This document shows, piece after piece, positions 1 to 10,292 of a DNA stretch of 64,000 bases. Origin of the DNA: Microseira sp041929235 (lineage in GTDB: Bacteria > Cyanobacteriota > Cyanobacteriia > Cyanobacteriales > Aerosakkonemataceae); contig NZ_JBHFNP010000255.1 in NCBI RefSeq assembly GCF_041929235.1, positions 1 through 64,000 on the forward strand, read 5' to 3'. The position numbers and the translations under genes were made by a program. How positions within the stretch are numbered: the stretch's first letter is position 1; every line of letters starts with the position of its first letter. The notes under the pieces are model-generated. The model was not told the origin of the DNA and searched no databases. It worked only from the letters and a program-made list of their open reading frames with translations.

Positions 1-1
1 T

Positions 2-137
2 AGTATAAAACGCCGTAGTGGGAATCTGACTATAGTTGGAACTATAGATAACAGTACCACGAAGGAAATCTTGCATACCCTTAATCGGGCTTCAAGAAGC
101 CCTCACCATACCTGTTAAGGTTGGTGAGGGAGTATGT
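2..137 (+). mobile_element. Right end of an IS200/IS605-type element, with probable tnpB 3' end
   Basis: A frame on the plus strand is open from the window edge to a stop at 116-118 and has the short, basic, His/Ser-rich look of a TnpB C-terminus. It overlaps two nested hairpins: gggcttc/gaagccc, then CCCTCACC pairing with GGTGAGGG at about 99-130, followed by agtatgtca. Stem-loops of this kind form the right ends of IS200/IS605 elements and the 3' part of the TnpB guide RNA. The native NRPS sequence begins immediately afterwards, near 138. The element body lies outside the window, so the family call rests on structure and on the junction only. Confidence 0.45.
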
Positions 138-3100
138 CACCGATAATGTCGGCAATGATTTCTTCGGTGGGATTTCTGGGGGGTACAAAGGCTGTTTGGC
201 GATTTTCTGCTAAATTGGGGACAGGTAGGGCGCGACGGTCTATTTTTCCGTTGGGATTGAGGGGAAAGGCGTTGAGGATTACAAACGCCGATGGAATCAT
301 ATATTCCGGCAAATTTTCTTTGACAAATTGACGCAATTCGTTACTGGTAAGGGTCAAGTTTTCATTGACAACATAGGCGGTGATATATTTATTGCCTGGA
401 TTGTCTTCGCGGACAATTACTACTACTTGCTGAACTTGGGGATGTTGATGGAGAAGGGTTTCAATTTCTCCTAGTTCAATGCGGAATCCGCGAATTTTTA
501 CTTGGTGGTCGATGCGTCCTATAAATTCAATATTTCCATCGGGTAAATAGCGGACTAAATCTCCGGTTTTATACAGGCGTTCATTGGGGATAAAGGGATT
601 GGTAATAAATCGCTCGGATGTTAAGTCGGGACGATTTAAATAGCCTTTGGCTAAACCTGCACCACCAACATAAAGTTCTCCAGTAACACCAATGGGAACT
701 GGTTGTAGATAGCGGTCGAGTATATAGGTTTGGGTATTAGCTATTCCTCGACCAATAGGAACTGTTTCTGCTTTTGGTTTTATCTGCTGGATATGATACC
801 AGGTGGAAAAGGTGGTATTCTCGGTAGGTCCGTAAACGTGCAACAATTTTTGGGGGGACTCTCCTGCTAATAACTGTTGCACTCGCCGAGTATCAACAGC
901 TTCACCGCCAAATAATAAGTAGCGTAAATGTCGAAATGCTGAGGGTACTTCTTGAACAATTTGGTTAAATAGTGCCGTAGTAATAAACAGGATGGTAATT
1001 TCTTCTGTTTCTAAACTGCTGGCAAAATCTTGTGGTGATAGAATGGTTTCTCTGTTGAGAATCGCTACTTTTGCCCCATTAAGTAATGCTCCCCAAATTT
1101 CAAAGGTAGCAGCATCAAAGGAAGTATTAGAAGCTTGGGCAATTACATCTGTTGATCGCAAGTTTACATAGTCAGTATTGACTGCTAATCGCACTACTCC
1201 GCGATGGGGAACCATCACACCTTTAGGTTGACCTGTTGACCCTGATGTGTAGATAACATACGCTAAATTATCGGCGGTTATATGACAGTTTAAGTTCTGT
1301 TGGCTCTCTTGAGAAATTACACACCAGTCCCGATCTAAACAAATCTGCTCAACCGAGGTGAGTTGTCCCCATAGTTGCTGTTCTGTTAAGACTAAAAAGG
1401 CTTGTCCATCTTGGAGCATAAACTGCAAGCGATCGCTAGGATAGCTGGGATCTAGGGGTAAATAAGCACCACCTGCTTTGAGAATCCCTAGCATAGCTAC
1501 GATGATTTTAGGCGATCGCTCTAAACAAATTCCCACCAAAGTTTCTGCACCAACACCCAACTTTTGCAAATAATGTGCTAGTTGATTAGCTCGATTATTT
1601 AACTCTCGATAGGTAAGTTGTTGATTTTCCCATTTTACAGCGATCGCCTCTGGTGTTGTTTCTACTTGCTGCTCAAATAATTGATGAATACATTGATGAG
1701 GATAATTAGTTTGGTTTTGATTCCATTCTACAAGTAGCTGATGTTGTTGCGCTGTGGTGAGTAATGGTAATTGTCCTACTCGCTGCTCTGGATTATTAAC
1801 AATAGCCTCTACCAAAGTTTGAAAATTATCTACCATTCTGGCAATAGTTGCAGCATCAAACAAGTTGGCATTATATTCCAATGCTCCGGTGAGTTCTGCA
1901 TCTATTTCTTGCATGGACAGCGTTAAATCAAAAGTCGCTCCTGCGGTGGGTCTATCTAATTCAATCTGCGTTACATTTAAACCTGGTAGGTTTGGTTTTT
2001 CTACTGGGGAATTTTGCAAGACAAACATTACCTGAAACAGTGGACTCAGGTTTTTGTGCCGTTCTGGTTGCAGAGCTTCAACTAATCGATCGAATGGTAA
2101 GTCTTGATGAACATAAGCATCAAGGGCAACCTGTCGGACTTGGGATAATAATTGTTTAAAGGTGGGATTGTTTTCTAAGCGAGTGCGTAAAACTAGGGTG
2201 TTGACAAAAAACCCAATTAATGACTCAAGGGCTGGACGGTTGCGGTTGGTAATGGGAGAGCCAATAACAATATCTTCTTGACCAGTGTAACGATAAAGAA
2301 AGGTGACAAAAGCCGCTTGCAGAGTCATAAATAGGGAAGTACCCGACTTCTGACTTAATTTTTTCAGTTTGTTAGTCAGGTCATTACCTAATTTAAACCG
2401 CTGGATACTACCGCGAAATGTTTGAATAGCAGAACGGGGGTAATCTGTTGGTAATTCTATTACTGGGGGAGCATCTGCTAACTGTTGTTGCCAATAGTTT
2501 AGCTGGGTATTGATAAGCTCATTTTGCAGCCATTGACGTTGCCAGTAAGCGTAATCTGCATACTGAATTGGCAAGTCTGGTAAGGGATAATCTGCATATA
2601 AATTCGACAATTCTTTGAGGAAAATTCCTGCTGACCAAGCATCGGATATGATGTGGTGCATTGTCACTAGCAACACATGGGAATCTGATTCTAGGCGAAT
2701 CAGTTTGGCTCTTAATAAAGGTGCTGTGCTTAACTCAAAAAGTTGTGTATATTCGGCGGTAATTAATCTTTCCAATTCCGCCATTCGCTCAACTTCTGGC
2801 AAGTCTTGTAAATCTACCAAAGGTAAAGTCAATGGTACAGTTTCTGCGATAAATTGCACGGGTTTTCCTTCTACCATGCCAAAGGAAGTCCGCAGAGTTT
2901 CGTGACGTTGAATAATTGACTGTATTGCTTGTTGAAGTGCGGTTAAATTCAGGGAACCAACTAAACGCAAAGCTCTGGTAATGTTGTAAGCTGCGTTGGC
3001 TCCTTCTATTTGGTCAAGAATCCAAAATCGCTGTTGAATCAAAGATAAAGGTAATTCAACAGAACGAGCAATAGGTTCTAATATCGGTAAGGTTTGATGG

Positions 3101-5052
3101 GTTTGGTTTTGCTGGGATAATTTTTCAATTTTTTCGCTTAAACTGGCTACGGTTGGCGATTCAAATAAAGCGCTGACTGGTAATTCTACGGCTAAGGCTT
3201 CGCGCAATCTTGATATAACTAAACTGGCAAGTAGGGAATGTCCTCCCAGTTCTAAAAAGTTGTCATAAATGCCTACTTTTTCTAATCCTAAAACTTCTGC
3301 CCAAATGTCGGCGATTAGTTGTTCTTGGGGGTTACGGGGGGCAACATAGTTACGAATTTCTGCCGATATATTTGGTGCTGGTAAATTATTGCGGTCTAAT
3401 TTTCCGTTGGGTAATAATGGCAGTTTTTCCAGCAGCACAAAGGCGTTAGGAACCATATAATCTGGTAGTTTTTGCTCTATAAAGCTGCGGATTTCTGCCA
3501 AATCTAAGGCTTGATTGTTTGGGACTATATAGGCGACAAGGCGCTGATCTCCGGGGATATCTTCTCGCAGGGAAACTACACCTTCTCGAACTGATGGATG
3601 CAGTTTTAATACGGCTTCGATTTCTTCGATCTCAACGCGCATCCCTCGGATATTTACCTGAAAGTCGATGCGACCAAGAATTTCTAAATTACCTTCTTGG
3701 GAGTAGCTCGCTACATCCCCGGTTTTGAAAAGTTTTTGTTGGGGATTAAAGGGATTATTAATGAATTTTTCGCTATTGGCTTGGGTGCGGTTTAAATAAC
3801 CACGCGCTAAGGTAGCACCTGCTATATGTAGTTCTCCAGATTCTCCATTTTTTACTGGTTCTAGTTGGGAGTTGAGGACGTAAACCTGCTGAATGTCTGG
3901 GAGGGGATTACCAACGGGAACGTATCCTTCTTCAATATCGCAGTTTTCTGGAATGGAATAAAAACCATTGCCAATACTTTCGGTTTGACCTAAGATATTA
4001 AAAAATCGGGTTGGGGTTTGAAATAGTTTGCGTAACTTTTTAATTAGTTGATAGGGGAGTAATTCTCCACCAAAGATGATAAATCTTAGTTTTGATTCAC
4101 TCAGGGCTTTTGTATATTTTTGATCTAAACTTTCTAAAGCCATGAGTCCATAACGCCACACCGAAGGTACACCATCAGAGATAGTAACTCCTTGGGTTTG
4201 GATTAATTGAAATAGGCTGAGGGGAGTTCTTGTTTGTTCGCGGGTAGCAATAACGCTTGTCGCACCTTGGGACAAAGGTAAAAATAATTGTCTGACTGAG
4301 GCGGTAAATGAGAAAGATGCTGTCTGGAGATAAATATCGTTGCTGTTGACTGGGATGATTTTAGTGATGCCCTGAAGATAATTCCAAATACTGGCATGAG
4401 GCATTTGGACTCCTTTTGGCTTCCCAGTAGAGCCGGAGGTATATATTAGGTAAGCCAGGTTTTCTGGTGTGACATCACAGTTAGGATTCTCTTGACTTTG
4501 TTGATCAATTTTTTGCCAGTCTGCATCTAAACATAAAACTGAAGCCTTAATAACAGGTAGGATTTCTAGCCATTGGGTTTTAGTTAAAACCACTTTTAAG
4601 TTAGAATCTTCTAATATAAATGCTAGGCGTTCTTGGGGATAGGCAGGGTCTAAAGGAACGTAAGCACCACCGGCTTTGAGGATACCGAGAATTCCGATAA
4701 CTACTTCTATAGAACGCTCTACACATAAACCTACTAATACTTCTGGCCCTACGCCGATTGCTTGCAAATAATGTGCCAGTTGATTAGCTTTGGCGTTCAA
4801 TTCTCGGTAGGTTAATTGTTGGTTTTCAAATACTATGGCTAGTGCATCTGGTGTTTTTTCTACCTGTTGTGCAAATAGCTGATGAATACACTGGCTTTGT
4901 GAATACCAACTTTCTGTTGTCAGTTCTAAATCTTGAGTAACTCCGGTGGTTTGATAGTTGTAATTTAGGGCGGCGTGGCTCATGTTAACTCTTAGGGAAA
5001 TGAGATCAAGATTGTCTTTTGGTTGAAATTCATCAGTTTTTAAATTGACCAC
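115..5052 (-). CDS. Nonribosomal peptide synthetase, two modules, 3' end truncated
   Basis: An assembly-line enzyme that activates and joins carboxylic acid building blocks. Domain order over 1645 residues: adenylation A1 (about 55-560; YTSGSTGKPKG), carrier PCP1 (LGGHSLL near 610, the phosphopantetheine serine), condensation (about 665-1110; HHIISDA in the HHxxxD position), A2 (about 1130-1620; YTSGSTGQPKG, YGPTE), then only the first residues of PCP2. No condensation domain precedes A1, so A1 is a loading module. A2 keeps the substrate Asp in TSFDAATF; reading its pocket against GrsA gives roughly D-A-F-F-L-G-V-T-F, which suggests an aliphatic residue such as Ile/Val/Leu. A1 has Thr where that Asp normally sits (FSFTAS) and GQTE instead of GPTE, which suggests a non-amino-acid starter. 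Codons from about position 137 down to the stop come from inserted IS DNA, so the carrier domain is lost and the line should stall. The gene is probably inactive or only partly functional. Confidence 0.93.
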   Translation of the reverse strand: MVNLKTDEFQPKDNLDLISLRVNMSHAALNYNYQTTGVTQDLELTTESWYSQSQCIHQLFAQQVEKTPDALAIVFENQQLTYRELNAKANQLAHYLQAIGVGPEVLVGLCVERSIEVVIGILGILKAGGAYVPLDPAYPQERLAFILEDSNLKVVLTKTQWLEILPVIKASVLCLDADWQKIDQQSQENPNCDVTPENLAYLIYTSGSTGKPKGVQMPHASIWNYLQGITKIIPVNSNDIYLQTASFSFTASVRQLFLPLSQGATSVIATREQTRTPLSLFQLIQTQGVTISDGVPSVWRYGLMALESLDQKYTKALSESKLRFIIFGGELLPYQLIKKLRKLFQTPTRFFNILGQTESIGNGFYSIPENCDIEEGYVPVGNPLPDIQQVYVLNSQLEPVKNGESGELHIAGATLARGYLNRTQANSEKFINNPFNPQQKLFKTGDVASYSQEGNLEILGRIDFQVNIRGMRVEIEEIEAVLKLHPSVREGVVSLREDIPGDQRLVAYIVPNNQALDLAEIRSFIEQKLPDYMVPNAFVLLEKLPLLPNGKLDRNNLPAPNISAEIRNYVAPRNPQEQLIADIWAEVLGLEKVGIYDNFLELGGHSLLASLVISRLREALAVELPVSALFESPTVASLSEKIEKLSQQNQTHQTLPILEPIARSVELPLSLIQQRFWILDQIEGANAAYNITRALRLVGSLNLTALQQAIQSIIQRHETLRTSFGMVEGKPVQFIAETVPLTLPLVDLQDLPEVERMAELERLITAEYTQLFELSTAPLLRAKLIRLESDSHVLLVTMHHIISDAWSAGIFLKELSNLYADYPLPDLPIQYADYAYWQRQWLQNELINTQLNYWQQQLADAPPVIELPTDYPRSAIQTFRGSIQRFKLGNDLTNKLKKLSQKSGTSLFMTLQAAFVTFLYRYTGQEDIVIGSPITNRNRPALESLIGFFVNTLVLRTRLENNPTFKQLLSQVRQVALDAYVHQDLPFDRLVEALQPERHKNLSPLFQVMFVLQNSPVEKPNLPGLNVTQIELDRPTAGATFDLTLSMQEIDAELTGALEYNANLFDAATIARMVDNFQTLVEAIVNNPEQRVGQLPLLTTAQQHQLLVEWNQNQTNYPHQCIHQLFEQQVETTPEAIAVKWENQQLTYRELNNRANQLAHYLQKLGVGAETLVGICLERSPKIIVAMLGILKAGGAYLPLDPSYPSDRLQFMLQDGQAFLVLTEQQLWGQLTSVEQICLDRDWCVISQESQQNLNCHITADNLAYVIYTSGSTGQPKGVMVPHRGVVRLAVNTDYVNLRSTDVIAQASNTSFDAATFEIWGALLNGAKVAILNRETILSPQDFASSLETEEITILFITTALFNQIVQEVPSAFRHLRYLLFGGEAVDTRRVQQLLAGESPQKLLHVYGPTENTTFSTWYHIQQIKPKAETVPIGRGIANTQTYILDRYLQPVPIGVTGELYVGGAGLAKGYLNRPDLTSERFITNPFIPNERLYKTGDLVRYLPDGNIEFIGRIDHQVKIRGFRIELGEIETLLHQHPQVQQVVVIVREDNPGNKYITAYVVNENLTLTSNELRQFVKENLPEYMIPSAFVILNAFPLNPNGKIDRRALPVPNLAENRQTAFVPPRNPTEEIIADIIGDILPHQP

Positions 5053-5109
5053 AGCTATAGGTTGTCAATTGCGTGAATGCGAGAGATGAAAATATCCATT
5101 AGATTTCGA

Positions 5110-6090
5110 TTAGACTGAGATTTGGCTGATTCGCTGCCAAATTGCTCTAAATGGTTGCAAAAAGATATTGGGGACACTATTAAACAAGTTTGATTCTCCA
5201 TCGGCTAAACCAAAATTCAGTTTTTCATAACTGGTTGGTACGTATAAGGAGCCAAACATCCAGTCCCAAAAACCTAATATATAACCAAAGTTTTTATCAT
5301 AATGTTTTGGTTCTACACTATGATGAATTTGGTGTTGCGCTGGACTGATTAAAACATGGCTAATCCACTGAGGATACGCTAACCAGATATGAGAATGACG
5401 CAAGTTATACCCGGCTAAATAAAAGATAAACCGCTCAAAGCTAACTCCATAAATTAATAGCTGTTTCATCTCGGTGCCAAACAAATACATCCCGATACCC
5501 GTTCCGAAAACGGCGACTGAAACAATCGTTATTGTCCCGAAAAACAACTCCACTGGATGGGTGCGATATACAGTCAATGGTGTGATGACTTCGGCAGAAT
5601 GATGTACTTTATGGAATTCCCATAAAACCGGAATTTTGTGAGACAGATAATGGTATAAAAAATTAGCAAAGTCAGCCAATAATCCTATAAAAAAGGTGAA
5701 TAGTATATTCTGCCATAGCTGGGGAATCGTTATAGCAAAAGGTGCCGTAATGCCTGTTATTTCTGTCAAAGTTTTGTCTGTTATCTCGGCAATATTTGCT
5801 AAATATATTGTAGTTGGCACTAAGAAAATTATCTCAAATAAGCAAATCGGAAAAAAATATTTGTACTGCGTAATCGATGAGCGATGTAAATAGACTTCTT
5901 TGGGTAAAAGGTATTGCAGTAAATTTTTATCCCGCTCTTGATTCCCTCTCCCAAATACATATATTAATGTCGCTATGAAAATAGCTGAAAGTATATATAC
6001 CCAATATATTTGAGATGATGCCAAAAATGGTACTTGAAATGGGTACAAAATTATGTTTAGTTTTTCCATGATTTTTGCTATGTTGACCAT
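5110..6090 (-). CDS. Fatty acid hydroxylase / sterol desaturase superfamily membrane protein
   Basis: A di-iron membrane oxygenase that hydroxylates or desaturates a lipid-like substrate. The histidine clusters are visible in order: HYLSH, HKVHH and, near the C-terminus, HQIHH with a following HYDKNFG. At least four hydrophobic segments surround them. The frame extends to a TTG at 6102, but the first ATG is at 6090 and another at 6069; I chose the first ATG, and no strong ribosome site decides between them. It lies 58 bp upstream of the NRPS start on the same strand, so it may be co-transcribed and may act on the lipid part or starter acid of the peptide. That link is inference from position; carotenoid or sterol-type substrates are equally possible. 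Confidence 0.85.
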   Translation of the reverse strand: MVNIAKIMEKLNIILYPFQVPFLASSQIYWVYILSAIFIATLIYVFGRGNQERDKNLLQYLLPKEVYLHRSSITQYKYFFPICLFEIIFLVPTTIYLANIAEITDKTLTEITGITAPFAITIPQLWQNILFTFFIGLLADFANFLYHYLSHKIPVLWEFHKVHHSAEVITPLTVYRTHPVELFFGTITIVSVAVFGTGIGMYLFGTEMKQLLIYGVSFERFIFYLAGYNLRHSHIWLAYPQWISHVLISPAQHQIHHSVEPKHYDKNFGYILGFWDWMFGSLYVPTSYEKLNFGLADGESNLFNSVPNIFLQPFRAIWQRISQISV

Positions 6091-6102
6091 TATCTGAGAC
6101 AA

Positions 6103-7318
6103 AAAAGTATGATACTACTCCATCCCTGGTAGTATAATCTTCCGCAAATCACCTATAATTAACACTCTCTGCATCAGAGCGTCAGTCCTAACTATGGGTA
6201 TTCAAGCGGACATGATATAACTTGCCACCCCCTCAAGTTATGTTTGACTGCTGTGGTATACAAACTCTGCAGTTATATCCAGAATCAGAACTCATTGCGA
6301 TTAGACAGCGACAGGGGATTTACTCTCCCTGACCTAAATTTAGTATAATTGATTATGAGGTTCTTTCCTCTCTCGCAATCATCCAAATCTTCAATTAAAC
6401 ACAATCAAACATAGCTGTACGAAATTGATTACATACGTTTGGGTGGAGCGGCAGATCAAGCCCTGATTTACCTTCCCTTTGGGCAAGCGAGTCACGGGTT
6501 ACTTTACGCCAATTTAGCGGTCGGTTTCATTGACGAGAACCTATTCCAGTTTTTAACTATACAACACCGCCCATGAAAACACAATCCTTGACGCCGAATA
6601 ATTCATGGTTATATAAAATTATCTAATTATTCGTAGGGTGGGTTGAGCATAGTGTTAACCAATCCTTTGGGATCGCGGATCTTTATAGCGGTTTGCAGCC
6701 CTATGAGGTACACCGAAGGATAGCAGTGTGCGGGCAGCAAAAATGGCAGCCCGCACACTGCTGTATCTGCAAGATCTGACAACGATCGCTCAATTGTTGC
6801 GCTCGCTTTAACCATGGGATAACCTAATGGCTAATAGTTCCTTTTTCCATGAATTCGCCACACTTGGGGGCGGGTTTCGAGAAATTGAAAGTTTTTTCCC
6901 CACATTACTGGTAAAACCCGCCCCTACAATCGTCACACGTCGAGCTGTAGCATTTTCAAAGGAAATTGGTATAATCCCTCATCCCTCAATCGGGAAAAAC
7001 CCTATATCACCAATTGACCATTACCAATTAGCCATTACTCATTTATTTTTTTTATCAAAAGATGCGATTTTTCTGCTGATAGGGGGTTGCGATCGCTCCC
7101 AATTTCTGCTATACTTATTTCATATTATGGTAATTTATACATAAATATAAAAATTAAAAATATTCCATTATTAGAATAAACTTATAATACCACAAAAATC
7201 GACCCTGAAATCAACCCTTCCTCTTTTTTAAGGAAAAATTAAACTATAGCAACTGCATTAGCAGTTAGGATGCGATTAATAGGAGCCGTTAGATTCCTAG
7301 CCTTTAGGGATAAAATTG
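6103..7318. other. Repeat-rich gap with a short ORF remnant
   Basis: No convincing gene lies in these 1.2 kb. A 53-codon open frame without a start (6415-6576, plus strand; includes GGAADQALIYLPFG) reads like the tail of a lost gene, but I do not recognise it. The rest holds dispersed repeats: a gtagggtgggtt element near 6632, an inverted pair ggggcgggttt / aaacccgccccta at about 6866-6925, and single units of the accaatta/attagcca heptamer family near 7010-7035. The part nearest 7318 is AT-rich. Confidence 0.5.
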
Positions 7319-9868
7319 CTAAGTTTTAACGCCTATTTTGGGATAAGCAATCCTCTTGTGATGGAACTGTTGCCAAACTTGGACAAAAATTTCAGCGATG
7401 AGGGGCATTTCTTCGCGTCTTAAACCGGAATCGACGAGTTGATTATCTAGCCAACGAGCTTTGAGAATTTTATTCACCATGAGTAAAGCCTCGTCATAAG
7501 ATGCATCTTTGAGACTGCGCAGCGCCGCCTCGCAAGAATCTGCCAACATGACGATACCAGTTTCGCGGGACTGGGGAATCGGGCCATCGTAGCGGAAATC
7601 ATCTTCCGGGATGGGTTCGCTGGATTCTTGCTGGGCTTTGTGATGAAAATAGGCAATCAGCATCGTGCCTTGGTGTTCGGGGATAAATGCACAGATTGCC
7701 TTGGGGAGTCGGTGTTTGCGCGCCATCGCCAATCCTTCGGTGACGTGCTTTTTAATAATTTCGGCACTCTTCCAAGGATCGTTAATTGCGTCGTGCTTGT
7801 TCGGCTTGCCCATTTGATTTTCAATAAATCCTTGGGGGTCGTGCAACTTGCCGATATCGTGATACAAAGTCCCCGTGCGAACGAGTTCGACGTTGCATCC
7901 CAAAGCTTTAGCCGCAGCTTCGGCGAGAGTGGCGACAAACAGGGTATGCTGGAAAGTTCCCGCTGCTTCTTCTGCCAAACGCTTGAGCAAAGGTCGATTG
8001 GGGTTAGCCAATTCGGATAAGCGGATCGAGGTTACCAAGTCGAACAGGTGTTCCAAATAAGGCGAGAGACCCAGCGCTACCACACTCCAAGCCAAACCCG
8101 TGAGACTGTATAACGCGGCTTTGCGGAGTAAAGCATACCAGAGCAAACCGGAAGCAGCGCCCATGGTTAGATTAAGTAGCAGGTAGACTGTGCCTTCAGC
8201 TAAGCCGACGGCGACGCCCAAGAGGGCGAGTTCTTCGCGCGATCGCATCCTTCCTGCCATTAAACCACCCAGCAGCCCGCCAACAGCATCGGCAAGCAAA
8301 TGCTCCCAGCTAATGGGTAGACTAACTGGAAGAAATAAGGCAATCAACCCAACCGTTGTCACGCCCAACGCCGAACCGTAAAAGCTACCCATCAATAAAC
8401 CAATCGCAGGCAAGCTGGTATAGTGCCAGCCCAAACTTACCATCAGCGGCGTCGAGAGCGTCAACAGCAGCACCATAATATAGTCGCGGCGGCGCATCCC
8501 AGGATGAAATCGCCGCTGCACCAGCCAAAACGCGCTCACACCGAGGCAATTCACTCCAGCAAAGCCAATTAACCCCAGCCAATTCAGCCCCCGACGACTG
8601 AGGTTGAAATAATCCAAAAGTAAAAAATCCGGTTGGGTAATGACCTCCCCCGCCCGGACTACGATCTCGCCTCGCCGCACCTGGATAATTTCCGGTGGGA
8701 CAGCTTGTACCGCTTGTTCTGCCAAACGTTGCGTTTGTGCGGCATCTTGCTTTAAATTCGGCTCCAGGAGGGATATTAACAACGCCGTTGCGGAAGATTG
8801 CAGGCTTTGCGGCACTTGATTTTGCACCTGGATACTCGCGGTTTCCTGCAAATGGGAAGGCGGTAAACCAGGGGGGATGCCTTGGGTGAGAATTAACTCG
8901 GCAGCGTTGCGGATACCCGTTTGGGTTTTTTGCCAGTCTGACTGGGATGCTACCAAGAAAGCAGCATAGCCGCAGTCGGGGGTATCGAGGGCGTTGCTGA
9001 GCATTGCAGACCTAACGTAGACCCCAGTCGCGCTTTGACTGACTAACGACCCAATTCCCTCGTCTTTACACTCCTGACTGAGAACTGATAGCGCCTTTTG
9101 GTAACGCTGTCGAGCCTGGGTAATTTGATCGATCAGTGCGGATAAATTGGCGGAATATGCAGTGCGTTGATAAGCTTGCAGTTCGGTAATGGCGCGTTGT
9201 AGTTCCGCTGAAGGGGAGGAAGGCGCAACGGCGGGAGTGGAAAATAGCTCATCGGTTGTCCTATGTGCGTCTAGGTTTGCTAGCACGGTTCGCCATTGCC
9301 ATTCTGGAGTTTCGAGCAAATAAAGTTGGGTAGAAATCGATAGGGTTGAGGTATTGGTAAAGGGAAACGGAGCCAGCAGTTGCCTGAGCGAGTTAATTTT
9401 ATCGATACTTTCTTGAAGTTGCTGGTAAATTTGTCGATCCACTTCCCGATCGACCATCAACGCGGGTGCTAAATTCCTGCGGACTGCTTTTCGTTTGGCT
9501 TCGGTGGTTTTAGTATCTTCGACCGTAGCGTCCTCTGGTGCCCAAATTGTTTGCGGGGCAACTGTTCCAACCACTAATTTAGGTTGGTTGTAGAAGCGAT
9601 AACCTAGAACGCTGGTGAGAGACGCTACGGCGACAACAAACACAACCGTGGGGCAGTTACGCGTACGCGCACAGGTGCTACTGTAGCGCTTTGGTTGCCT
9701 TTGAGAGCAATTGGCACTACGTAGCAACGCGGAAAATTTCTTTTGCAGCAAATTGATCGCGGGTTCCGATAAAACCGAAGCGCCACCGATGGTTTTCTTC
9801 AAAGCGCAAGCGCTGGCAGAGCGCCGCAAGTTGTTGAGATGTTGCGTCATCGAATGGAGCATTTTCAT
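7319..9868 (-). CDS. pgpH: PgpH-type membrane HD phosphodiesterase (7TM-HD)
   Basis: Family members hydrolyse the second messenger c-di-AMP at the cytoplasmic membrane. Order over 849 residues: basic N-terminus, one transmembrane helix (about 73-90, VVFVVAVASLTSVLGYRF), a long extracytoplasmic region rich in Gln/Ala helices (7TMR-HDED type), a block of about seven membrane helices (about 430-620), then the cytosolic HD domain with HTLF, LYHDIGKL and NKHDAI motifs and a later PEHQG. Metal-binding His-Asp residues look intact. Roughly 45 extra residues, rich in Arg/Ser/Cys, lie before the first helix and resemble no domain I know. The length fits cyanobacterial homologues of about 800-850 residues. 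It stands alone, with an AT-rich presumed promoter region beyond 9868. Confidence 0.9.
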   Translation of the reverse strand: MKMLHSMTQHLNNLRRSASACALKKTIGGASVLSEPAINLLQKKFSALLRSANCSQRQPKRYSSTCARTRNCPTVVFVVAVASLTSVLGYRFYNQPKLVVGTVAPQTIWAPEDATVEDTKTTEAKRKAVRRNLAPALMVDREVDRQIYQQLQESIDKINSLRQLLAPFPFTNTSTLSISTQLYLLETPEWQWRTVLANLDAHRTTDELFSTPAVAPSSPSAELQRAITELQAYQRTAYSANLSALIDQITQARQRYQKALSVLSQECKDEGIGSLVSQSATGVYVRSAMLSNALDTPDCGYAAFLVASQSDWQKTQTGIRNAAELILTQGIPPGLPPSHLQETASIQVQNQVPQSLQSSATALLISLLEPNLKQDAAQTQRLAEQAVQAVPPEIIQVRRGEIVVRAGEVITQPDFLLLDYFNLSRRGLNWLGLIGFAGVNCLGVSAFWLVQRRFHPGMRRRDYIMVLLLTLSTPLMVSLGWHYTSLPAIGLLMGSFYGSALGVTTVGLIALFLPVSLPISWEHLLADAVGGLLGGLMAGRMRSREELALLGVAVGLAEGTVYLLLNLTMGAASGLLWYALLRKAALYSLTGLAWSVVALGLSPYLEHLFDLVTSIRLSELANPNRPLLKRLAEEAAGTFQHTLFVATLAEAAAKALGCNVELVRTGTLYHDIGKLHDPQGFIENQMGKPNKHDAINDPWKSAEIIKKHVTEGLAMARKHRLPKAICAFIPEHQGTMLIAYFHHKAQQESSEPIPEDDFRYDGPIPQSRETGIVMLADSCEAALRSLKDASYDEALLMVNKILKARWLDNQLVDSGLRREEMPLIAEIFVQVWQQFHHKRIAYPKIGVKT

Positions 9869-10034
9869 ATATTTGCGACAGTAAACACCCTAAACTCTCT
9901 GTGGAACTGACACACAGGGGGCTTTTGGCATTATCAGTGCAAGCCCTTAGAAAACTATACTCTGCCTGCTCTAAAATCCAATACTGCTTTTGCATTTTGC
10001 ATCAACGGGCATAGTGCAAGTGTGGAAAAATCCA

Positions 10035-10137
10035 CAGGACTGACGCAAAGAAACCCGGTTTTTACGAAAAATCCCCAGTTGGGAAGTTAAAGATCTGCGA
10101 AAAAAGCGGGTTTCTGCCCCCGCGTGCGTAAGTCCCG
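10035..10137. repeat. Copy of the CAGGACTTACGCA inverted-end repeat family
   Basis: A roughly 100-bp unit whose ends are near-perfect inverted copies (caggactgacgca and tgcgtaagtcccg). It encloses aaacccggttt and gcgggtttct inner stems. Similar units occur at 19325, 21161 and 26050. No coding potential. Confidence 0.7.
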
Positions 10138-10207
10138 ATCCATTGTTTAGCACAAGTTACAAGCTGTAATCTAGGGTAGAATACCCCCACCCGCTTCAAA
10201 GGTAAAA

Positions 10208-10260
10208 GCCTAGAGCCTCGGTCATAATCCGATACCCAATCCTTGACCGATGCTCTAGGC
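10208..10260 (-). terminator. Long-stem terminator downstream of the DUF3172 gene
   Basis: A 17-bp inverted repeat with about two mismatches (gcctagagcctcggtca and tgaccgatgctctaggc) with a 19-nt loop. On the minus strand it is followed by TTTTACC and lies 33 bp after the stop of the gene ending at 10293. Confidence 0.75.
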
Positions 10261-10292
10261 GATTTTAAGTGGGGGTTGTTGAATTCAAATAA

